A stretch of DNA of 19,310 bases from Marinospirillum sp. Its GTDB lineage: Bacteria; Pseudomonadota; Gammaproteobacteria; Pseudomonadales; Halomonadaceae. Location: NCBI GenBank assembly GCA_007119985.1, contig SKOQ01000015.1:1-19310 (forward strand), written 5' to 3'. The position numbers and the translations under genes were made by a program. Shown here piece after piece: positions 13,856-19,310 of the stretch. Under the pieces are notes generated by a model. That model did not search any database. It saw only the letters and a list, made by a program, of their open reading frames with translations, and had not been told where the DNA came from. Each line of letters begins with the position of its first letter. Within the stretch, counting starts at the first letter, position 1.

Positions 13856-14371
13856 TTACAGTAGCTGAGATGCTGAGCGCCGTGAGCGACGGGCCAGCAA
13901 ACCATACATCCCAAGCCCACCTAATAGCAGATAGCCACTCAGCGTCCAAGAGGGCAGAGGCAGACCTAAGAAGTTGGCCACCTGCGCACAGTCGGCACTG
14001 CCGAGCAGCATTTCTTGAATCGCCTCACGTAGCGGCAGGAAATCGAGCAGAGTTTCGACATCCATGCCACAGCTGACGCTATGTGGGTTGAGCTTGATAT
14101 ATAAATGGCGCAGCGCCACACCGATACCGCTGAGCGCAACAAGCACAAAGGGCAGCGCCAAAAGACGTCGCAGCCACTGAGAAGGCAGGCACCAAGCCAG
14201 TAAGCTGATCAGCGCGAGTCCAGCAAAGAGCCAGCGTTGAATCCAGCACAGATGACAGGGCTGCAGGCCTGTGATGGCCTCATAGGCAAAGGCAGAAGCC
14301 AGAATCAGGCTGGAACCAAGAAAAGTCAGCAGGAGGGCGTGACGGCCGATCCAAGTCAGCAAGGGAGGCAA
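13856..14371 (-). CDS. dsbB: Disulfide bond formation protein DsbB
   Basis: DsbB is the inner-membrane quinone reductase that re-oxidises DsbA. The 171-residue product has four hydrophobic helices, the first redox pair in QPCHLCWIQRW (C-x-x-C followed by the quinone-site QR) and the second pair in the periplasmic loop, VSCGMD and GSADCAQ. TTG at 14371 was chosen as start because AAGGAG lies 6 bases upstream and the length then matches E. coli DsbB (176). The frame extends to another TTG at 14410, but that start has no ribosome-binding site and adds 13 residues. It converges on tsdA. Confidence 0.92.
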   Translation of the reverse strand: MPPLLTWIGRHALLLTFLGSSLILASAFAYEAITGLQPCHLCWIQRWLFAGLALISLLAWCLPSQWLRRLLALPFVLVALSGIGVALRHLYIKLNPHSVSCGMDVETLLDFLPLREAIQEMLLGSADCAQVANFLGLPLPSWTLSGYLLLGGLGMYGLLARRSRRSASQLL

Positions 14372-14450
14372 GATGATCTCCTTCAAATAAAAAATAGAAA
14401 GCCAGCGCAAAACCTCGAGGGTGTTTCACGCTGGTGACAGGCAATAAAAG

Positions 14451-14500
14451 CAGCAGAGCAAACCATTTATACCTTGCTAGAGACGAAAAGTTCTCTGCTG
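14451..14500. repeat. Spaced inverted repeat upstream of dsbB
   Basis: CAGCAGAG (14451-14458) and CTCTGCTG (14493-14500) are perfect arms separated by 34 bases in the 162-base gap between dsbB and the small charged gene. The loop includes a minus-strand TATAAA that could be the dsbB -10 box. Significance is uncertain. Confidence 0.3.
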
Positions 14501-14533
14501 ATCAGGTCAAGTCAAGCCTTAGGTGAGGTATGG

Positions 14534-14749
14534 CTAGTGATGACGCGGGCCAGCTTCTTCCTCCCAGCCATCGCTGAGTTCTTGCTTTAAGCGCTCAGCT
14601 TCATTTTTTTCTTCGATGGATTGTCGTGCTTTGCGCCAGCGTTGACTGCGGTAGGCATCGAGCGAGCGACGCTCTTCTTCTTTAATATTCTTGAAAATAT
14701 CAAGTAAATCAGCTTTCACTTGGTCTAAAGGGGTTGATGTTGCGGGCAT
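14534..14749 (-). CDS. Small charged hypothetical protein, 71 aa
   Basis: I do not recognise this protein. It is a soluble, helical, highly charged product with many Glu, Lys and Arg residues, no cysteine, no hydrophobic segment and a closing GPRHH. The charge pattern suggests one or two amphipathic helices or a short coiled coil. ATG 14749 is strongly supported by GGAGG seven bases upstream (AGGAGGTGTGTT). The frame continues upstream to 14815 but without that signal. It lies between dsbB (same strand, 162 bases downstream) and hexR (divergent). A stand-alone gene with so good a ribosome-binding site is probably expressed. Confidence 0.7.
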   Translation of the reverse strand: MPATSTPLDQVKADLLDIFKNIKEEERRSLDAYRSQRWRKARQSIEEKNEAERLKQELSDGWEEEAGPRHH

Positions 14750-14957
14750 AACACACCTCCTAAAACAAGATGGCTTGATTCCTATGGAAGGGTCACCTGT
14801 TAAATTAATCTGCATTTTTTACGCCAAGATTGCAAGTTCAGGTGATGAACAAGAAATAAGTGTGACTGATGCTCAGTCAAAGAGAGATGATCGCTTGGGG
14901 ACTGGGTTGAGTTGGAGGCGCAGGTTTGGCAACAGAAAGAGAAAAAAGAAAAATGGG

Positions 14958-14986
14958 TTATCACCTGTGCAGCAGGCAGGTAGAAT
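14958..14986 (+). promoter_or_regulatory. Candidate sigma70 promoter of hexR
   Basis: TTATCA (14958-14963), 17 bases, TAGAAT (14981-14986). The -10 matches five of six consensus bases and the -35 four of six. Predicted transcription starts near 14993, giving a leader of about 30 bases before the hexR GTG. Confidence 0.5.
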
Positions 14987-15021
14987 AAAAGCTTACTCCT
15001 TGATGATGAAGCAGAGCCACA

Positions 15022-15879
15022 GTGATTAATATTCTGGAACACCTCAGAAAAACAATGGACACCTTCCGGCGCTCAGAACAGAAGGTCGGTCACTATGTGT
15101 TAAAGAATCCCAATGAAGTTATACATATGCGCATCGTCGATTTGGCGACTGAGGCCCATGTCAGTGAGCCCACGGTGGTGCGTTTTTGTCGTGCTTTAGG
15201 CTGTGATGGTTTTCAAGACTTCAAACTACGTCTCGCCCAAGTCTTGGCGACAGATAATAGCTTTACGCAATTCTCAATGAATGATGGCGATACAGTCGCT
15301 GAGTTTTCACGCAGTATTTTTGATTCCACGATCGGTGTGCTGTTGCAGGTGCGCGATAAGCTGGATACTGGGCTCTTGCATGAGGCCATTCAGCTGCTGA
15401 CCCACGCCAATCGGGTTGAGTTTTATGGTTTTGGCGCCTCAGGGGCCGTTGCTGTCGATGCCCAGCACAAGTTCTTCCGTTTGCAGATGTCAACAGCGGC
15501 CTACTCTGATCCGCATATGCAGAATATGTCGGCGGTCACCCTGTCACCGGGGGATGTGGTGGTGGCCATCTCGCAAACAGGGCGCACCAAGTCCTTGATG
15601 CAAAGCGTGCAGCTGGCGAAGGAGGCTGGAGCCAGTGTGATTGGTCTGTGCCCTTCAGGCTCGCCTTTGGCTGAGATGGTGACCTTGCCACTTTTTATGG
15701 ATGTGCCTGAAGATACCGAGATCTACACGCCGATGAGCTCGCGGATTGTGCATCTGGTACTGATCGATGTGCTGGCCGTTGGCGTGGCGAAGATGCGCGG
15801 GCCAAAACTGGTCGAGCATCTTCAAGCGGTAAAGCGGAGTTTGCAGGGCTTGCGTCTGCCCGATCGTCTGCGCTCCTGA
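15022..15879 (+). CDS. hexR: HexR-type RpiR-family transcriptional regulator
   Basis: HexR controls central carbon genes (Entner-Doudoroff, zwf, gluconeogenesis) in gammaproteobacteria and responds to 2-keto-3-deoxy-6-phosphogluconate. The 285-residue product has an N-terminal RpiR helix-turn-helix (about 1-77, with SEPTVVRFCRALGCDGFQDFK) and a C-terminal SIS sugar-phosphate domain (about 125-265, with FYGFGASGAVAVDAQHK and ISQTGRTKS). The start is GTG 15022, giving MINILEHLRKTMDTFRRSE, which aligns with HexR N-termini; the ribosome-binding site is weak. None of its usual targets is in the window, and the gene stands alone. It converges on the c-di-GMP gene with a shared hairpin. Confidence 0.9.
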   Translation: MINILEHLRKTMDTFRRSEQKVGHYVLKNPNEVIHMRIVDLATEAHVSEPTVVRFCRALGCDGFQDFKLRLAQVLATDNSFTQFSMNDGDTVAEFSRSIFDSTIGVLLQVRDKLDTGLLHEAIQLLTHANRVEFYGFGASGAVAVDAQHKFFRLQMSTAAYSDPHMQNMSAVTLSPGDVVVAISQTGRTKSLMQSVQLAKEAGASVIGLCPSGSPLAEMVTLPLFMDVPEDTEIYTPMSSRIVHLVLIDVLAVGVAKMRGPKLVEHLQAVKRSLQGLRLPDRLRS

Positions 15880-15885
15880 TCGGCG

Positions 15886-15917
15886 ACAGCGCTGAAGGCT
15901 TTCAGCGCTGTATTTTA
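15886..15917. terminator. Hairpin terminator shared by hexR and the GGDEF-EAL gene
   Basis: ACAGCGCTGAA (15886-15896) and TTCAGCGCTGT (15901-15911) form a perfect 11-bp stem with loop GGCT, followed on the plus strand by ATTTTAT. The right arm covers the last codons and stop of the minus-strand gene. The T-run is modest, so efficiency is uncertain. Confidence 0.7.
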
Positions 15918-18700
15918 TCGTTCAAGCGGCGATCCGCCTTGTCGTCCAACAGCGGCTGGAGTTGGTCTGCAGGTAGGGGGCGGCTGATCAGGTAGCCTTG
16001 CACATAATCACAACTTAACGCACGCAGCGCATCGAGTTGATCCGCGTACTCCACACCCTCTGCCACCACCTTGAGCCCTAAGCCGTGTCCCAGTGCAATA
16101 ATCGCCTGAGTCAGTGTGCCCTGTTGCTGTGAAGTGTGTTGGCTCTGTAAAAAGCTACGATCGATCTTCAGCACATCCAGTGGGAAACGCTGTAAATAGC
16201 TCAAGGACGAATAGCCAGTGCCAAAATCATCAATTGCCAAGGAAACACCTCGTTGACGCAGGCGTTGCATCTCGCTGACGGAGGCTTCGACATCTTCCAT
16301 CAGCGTGCTTTCTGTCAACTCCAGCTGGAGCAACTGGGCCGGTAATCCATACTGATTGAGCAGCTGATCCACCTCGTGCAAAAGCTGTCCAGATTCGATC
16401 TGCTGAGCGGCGATATTCACCGCCACTTGAATGCTGTATCCCTGCTCAAACCAGCGTGCCGCTTGGGCGCAGGCGGCTTCTAAGATCCACAGTCCGAGCT
16501 GATGGATCAGCCCTGTGCGCTCAGCCAATGGAATAAACGCACTCGGTGGAATCCACCCCATTTCTGGATGGTGCCAGCGGGCTAAGGCCTCAACACCACT
16601 GATGCGTTGGCTGATGAGGTCGAGCTTAGGTTGAAAGTGCACCTCCAGCTGCTGTTCATCTAAAGCCAGGCGTAACTCCTGCTCTAGATGTAGCTGCTCC
16701 AAATTACTTTGGCGCATCGCATCGTTATAGACATGGACTTGATGCCCCCCAAGGGCTTTGCTGCGCAATCTGGCTTGATCGGCTTGATTCATCAGCACTT
16801 GCAGCTCATGACTGTGTTCTGGATAGATACTGATGCCGAGGCTCAGCGTTAAGCGCAGTTCGTGCTGTTCATAGTGAATGGCTTGATGCACCGCGGCCAT
16901 CAGTGTCTGCGCCAGTTCCAGAGCTTGATCGAGATCTGCGTGGAGCAGTGCGGCAAATTCGTTCCCGCCTGTGCGGGCGAGTATTTCAGCGTCTGGCAGC
17001 AGATAGGCTGCGCGCTCGGCGATCTTTTTCAGCAGGAAATCGCCGACATGGTGTCCGAGCGAGTTGTTGTAAGCTTTAAAGCGATCAACATCAAAGCTGA
17101 GTAAGGCCAGAGGCTGACCAGAGAGGCGCGCCTGCCCGAGTGCTTGGTGGAGGCGATCATAAAACTGCGCTCGATTCGCCAGCCCAGTCAGCTCATCATA
17201 TTCAGCCAGATAATGCAGGCGCTCTTCAGTCAGTCGTTTCTGGGTGAGATCAGAGAAGATCCCTATCGTATAGGCGCTGGATTGATAACCACTGGTGACG
17301 CGCACGACACGCAGCCACTGGGGATAACTTTCTCCGTTGTGCCTTTCTTGTACCAGCTCACCTTCCCAGCGCGGCTCATGGCGCAGCTGGCGTGCAATCT
17401 TCTTATAGGTGGCTTGTTCACGGGTAAAACAGGGACACTGCCAAAAATCTTGATGTAAAACTTCGTGGCGTGAATAGCCAGTGGTCTCAACAAAAGCCTG
17501 ATTGACGAAAATAATGCGGCTCTCTGCGTCGATGATGTAGGTGGCCTCACTAGAGGCCTCAAAAGCGCGCCACGCCAGTTGTAAATAGTCATCTTTTTCT
17601 TGTTCTTCAGTCACATCACGACGCGTGCCGAGCATACGCTGGGCTTTGCCTGTGGAGGGGTGTCGCTCAACGACTTCGCCGTGATCTTCAATCCAACGCC
17701 AGCCCAGTGTTTTGTGTTGAATACGAAAACGACACTGAAAATGGCGCGTCTGGCCTTTCATCGCGTGAATCAGTTGTTGGCGCAGGTGAGGATAATCATC
17801 TGGGTGCACCAGTGGTTGCAAATGCCCCATAAAATGCGGGATTTCATCTTCGGCATAGCCAAAAATCTGGCTGAAATGTGAGTGGTAGATGGAATCGCTT
17901 TCGAGATCCCAATCCCAGAGGCCGAGCTGACTGGCTTCAATCGCTTGGCTGATGCGTTGGCGTTGCTGTTGAAGCTCAATGCTCGTGCGTTGATGCTGCG
18001 CCAGTGCGGTCTCAAGCTCATGTGTGCGCTGCTGGACCACCTCTTCAAGCTGGCTTTGCTGTTCTTGTTGTTTTTCCAGCAAGGCCGCGATCTGAATTTG
18101 ATGCGCGAGCATTTTGCGTAATAAGCGCCGATTATGCCAAGCGTTGAAAATCACTGCGGCCAAAGCGGGTAGGGTTATCAAGGCCCAATAAAGCTGAGAT
18201 TCTGTCCAACTGACCAGCAAGAGGCTGATCAATCCCGGCAGCGTAAAAGCCAGCGCCACGCTAAAAAAATAGATATAGATACTGGAGGCCAGCAGTAGCA
18301 CCGCAAACCAGAGACAAAGCAGCATCCCCACAGCAAAAGGCTGGTGCTGAATGGCAGGCAGACTCCATGCAAGCAAGGTTGCCCAAACAGAGCCAAGACA
18401 TAAGGCCCCTAGCTGCAATAGCGCGAGGCGGCGGGCATCCTGCTGGGGTTGAGGTGAATCTTGTCGATCAGGCCGTACGCGTTGGGTAAGCACACGCCCC
18501 ACGAGAGTCAGCAGTAACAGGCTCAGCCACCAGCCGCTTAAGAGGCTAGAGTCAATCCAAGACCAGAGAAATGGCAGTGCCAAACTAGCAGCCAGCAGAG
18601 AAACCCAGTAAAAGGCTTCTGCATCTGTGAGCGAAGAGCTGAGCCACTCTTGCTGTAAAATATCGGGTGCTACCCTGAATTTTTGCTGATGTGCAGTCAT
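15902..18700 (-). CDS. Membrane PAS-PAS-GGDEF-EAL protein, predicted c-di-GMP phosphodiesterase
   Basis: The 932-residue protein has an N-terminal membrane domain (about 30-190, five to six segments), a coiled coil (about 200-255), two PAS domains (about 258-365 and 375-490), a GGDEF domain (about 497-655) and an EAL domain (about 675-920). The GGDEF site reads GGNEF (578-582) and the RxxD inhibitory site is missing, so cyclase activity is unlikely. The EAL domain keeps its key motifs: EAL 704-706, ELTE 794-797, DDFG 824-827, K845, EGVE 881-884 and Q901, so c-di-GMP hydrolysis is predicted. PAS and membrane parts imply control by an unknown signal. ATG 18700 has no good ribosome-binding site, and no other Met codon occurs before about residue 125. 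Confidence 0.93.
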   Translation of the reverse strand: MTAHQQKFRVAPDILQQEWLSSSLTDAEAFYWVSLLAASLALPFLWSWIDSSLLSGWWLSLLLLTLVGRVLTQRVRPDRQDSPQPQQDARRLALLQLGALCLGSVWATLLAWSLPAIQHQPFAVGMLLCLWFAVLLLASSIYIYFFSVALAFTLPGLISLLLVSWTESQLYWALITLPALAAVIFNAWHNRRLLRKMLAHQIQIAALLEKQQEQQSQLEEVVQQRTHELETALAQHQRTSIELQQQRQRISQAIEASQLGLWDWDLESDSIYHSHFSQIFGYAEDEIPHFMGHLQPLVHPDDYPHLRQQLIHAMKGQTRHFQCRFRIQHKTLGWRWIEDHGEVVERHPSTGKAQRMLGTRRDVTEEQEKDDYLQLAWRAFEASSEATYIIDAESRIIFVNQAFVETTGYSRHEVLHQDFWQCPCFTREQATYKKIARQLRHEPRWEGELVQERHNGESYPQWLRVVRVTSGYQSSAYTIGIFSDLTQKRLTEERLHYLAEYDELTGLANRAQFYDRLHQALGQARLSGQPLALLSFDVDRFKAYNNSLGHHVGDFLLKKIAERAAYLLPDAEILARTGGNEFAALLHADLDQALELAQTLMAAVHQAIHYEQHELRLTLSLGISIYPEHSHELQVLMNQADQARLRSKALGGHQVHVYNDAMRQSNLEQLHLEQELRLALDEQQLEVHFQPKLDLISQRISGVEALARWHHPEMGWIPPSAFIPLAERTGLIHQLGLWILEAACAQAARWFEQGYSIQVAVNIAAQQIESGQLLHEVDQLLNQYGLPAQLLQLELTESTLMEDVEASVSEMQRLRQRGVSLAIDDFGTGYSSLSYLQRFPLDVLKIDRSFLQSQHTSQQQGTLTQAIIALGHGLGLKVVAEGVEYADQLDALRALSCDYVQGYLISRPLPADQLQPLLDDKADRRLNDKIQR

Positions 18701-18727
18701 CTGAGGGTCGTCAAAGTTGTTGTTATT

Positions 18728-18756
18728 ATCTGAAATTGTCAGGCAATTTGAGTCAA
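18728..18756 (-). promoter_or_regulatory. Candidate promoter of the GGDEF-EAL gene, -35 inside a palindrome
   Basis: On the minus strand TTGACT (18756-18751), 17 bases, TCAGAT (18733-18728). The -35 matches five of six bases; the -10 only three. The -35 lies within the palindrome at 18748-18761. Confidence 0.3.
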
Positions 18757-18771
18757 CTCAATCCTGTTGAC
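18748..18771. promoter_or_regulatory. Nested inverted repeats, candidate operator between the c-di-GMP gene and uvrD
   Basis: TTGAGT-CA-ACTCAA (18748-18761) is a perfect 14-base palindrome with a 2-base centre. Its right part overlaps a second repeat, GTCAAC-N8-GTTGAC (18752-18771). Both lie in the 224-base divergent gap. Confidence 0.35.
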
Positions 18772-18924
18772 GCGTAAAAATTTGCCATGAGTGTTTAGGT
18801 ATAACAGACTTCAATCCGGCTGGCTATCCAGACTATGTTAGTATTTGGTGACTCAAGCATCCCTTTTCCTCCTCAAGCGTGCTGACTCGTTTTGGGGCAC
18901 TTTTCTGACTGCTCAGGTTGTTTT

Positions 18925-19310
18925 ATGTCTGCGACTCATCCTCTCCTTGAAGGTCTCAATCCGGCTCAGGCCCAAGTGGTTGCCGCGCCCCACCAAGATA
19001 TGCTGGTACTGGCTGGTGCTGGCAGTGGTAAAACCCGTGTTTTGGTGCAACGTATTGTGTGGCTGGTGCGTGATCAGGGTTTATCCCCCTATGCCATTTT
19101 AGCGGTGACCTTTACCAATAAAGCGGCAAAAGAAATGCGTTTGCGCTTGGAAAGCCAGCTGAATCTGAGTTTGCGCGGCATGTGGGTCGGCACCTTTCAC
19201 GGCTTGGCGCATCGCTTGCTGCGTTTGCACTGGCAAGAGGCCCGTCTCCCCGAGTTTTTTCAGATACTCGACAGTGATGAGCAGCTGAGCCTGATTAAGC
19301 GCATTATGAA
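18925..19310 (+). CDS. uvrD: DNA helicase II UvrD (N-terminal 128 codons, truncated by window end)
   Basis: UvrD is a superfamily 1A 3'-5' helicase of nucleotide excision and mismatch repair. The visible N-terminus has the Q motif region GLNPAQAQVV (10-19), Walker A GAGSGKT (31-37), motif Ia AVTFTNKAAKEM and the family block MWVGTFHGLAHRLLR. This reads closely like E. coli UvrD and less like Rep. ATG 18925 gives MSATHPLLEGLN, in line with the family start. No LexA-type CTG-N10-CAG site is seen upstream, unlike E. coli uvrD. The frame is open to the last base. Confidence 0.95.
   Translation, partial: MSATHPLLEGLNPAQAQVVAAPHQDMLVLAGAGSGKTRVLVQRIVWLVRDQGLSPYAILAVTFTNKAAKEMRLRLESQLNLSLRGMWVGTFHGLAHRLLRLHWQEARLPEFFQILDSDEQLSLIKRIM

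Noticed and set aside
18701..18924. LexA (SOS) box in front of uvrD
   Set aside because: No CTG-N10-CAG found; CTG/CAG pairs present have spacings of 6 or 7, and a GTG/CAG pair has 11.
1..19310. CRISPR array, mobile element, prophage or toxin-antitoxin locus
   Set aside because: No regular repeat-spacer pattern, transposase or integrase motif, terminal inverted repeats, or toxin/antitoxin pair could be found on either strand.

Overview
The window looks like chromosomal DNA of a gammaproteobacterium of the Oceanospirillales/Pseudomonadales type, roughly 50-55 % GC by eye. The gene order argH-lptM-lysA-dapF-DUF484, the divergent pair engB / cytochrome c4-dsbA, and a HexR that reads like marine gammaproteobacterial HexR support this. 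I cannot name the species. No CRISPR array, insertion sequence, tRNA, rRNA or phage gene is visible. No stretch longer than about 275 bases lacks a gene.

Layout. 1-108 (+): the tail of a probable K+/H+ antiporter. 174-1127 (-): an unrecognised coiled-coil membrane protein. 1280-2568 (-): dsbA behind a diheme cytochrome c4, with a terminator hairpin squeezed between them. 2769-3524 (+): the ribosome-assembly GTPase EngB, whose 3' end overlaps the next, convergent gene. 3478-7822 (-): a tight operon argH-lptM-lysA-dapF-DUF484 (arginine and lysine/diaminopimelate synthesis). 8013-9359 (+): a Na+-coupled NSS/SNF-family transporter. 9438-13725 (+): a TtrS/TtrR-like two-component system followed by tsdB and tsdA. 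13856-14371 (-): dsbB. 14534-14749 (-): a small charged protein. 15022-15879 (+): hexR. 15902-18700 (-): a membrane PAS-PAS-GGDEF-EAL protein. 18925-end (+): the start of uvrD.

The most interesting part is 9438-13725. A sensor kinase with a PhnD-like periplasmic domain and its FixJ/NarL-type regulator, the architecture used for tetrathionate or thiosulfate sensing (TtrSR, ThsSR), sit directly upstream of a c4-like diheme cytochrome (TsdB-like) and a TsdA-type diheme thiosulfate dehydrogenase/tetrathionate reductase. TtrSR classically controls the molybdenum enzyme TtrBCA. Here the only visible target is the haem enzyme pair, which suggests a self-contained unit that senses and interconverts thiosulfate and tetrathionate. 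dsbB lies convergently next to it, separated by a strong bidirectional terminator, and dsbA lies next to the other c4-type cytochrome.

Other points of note are a degenerate GGNEF site in the c-di-GMP protein, which leaves it predicted as a phosphodiesterase, and two operator-like palindromes in divergent intergenic regions (2660-2676 and 18748-18761). Domain and family calls are from reading the translations; no database search was run.
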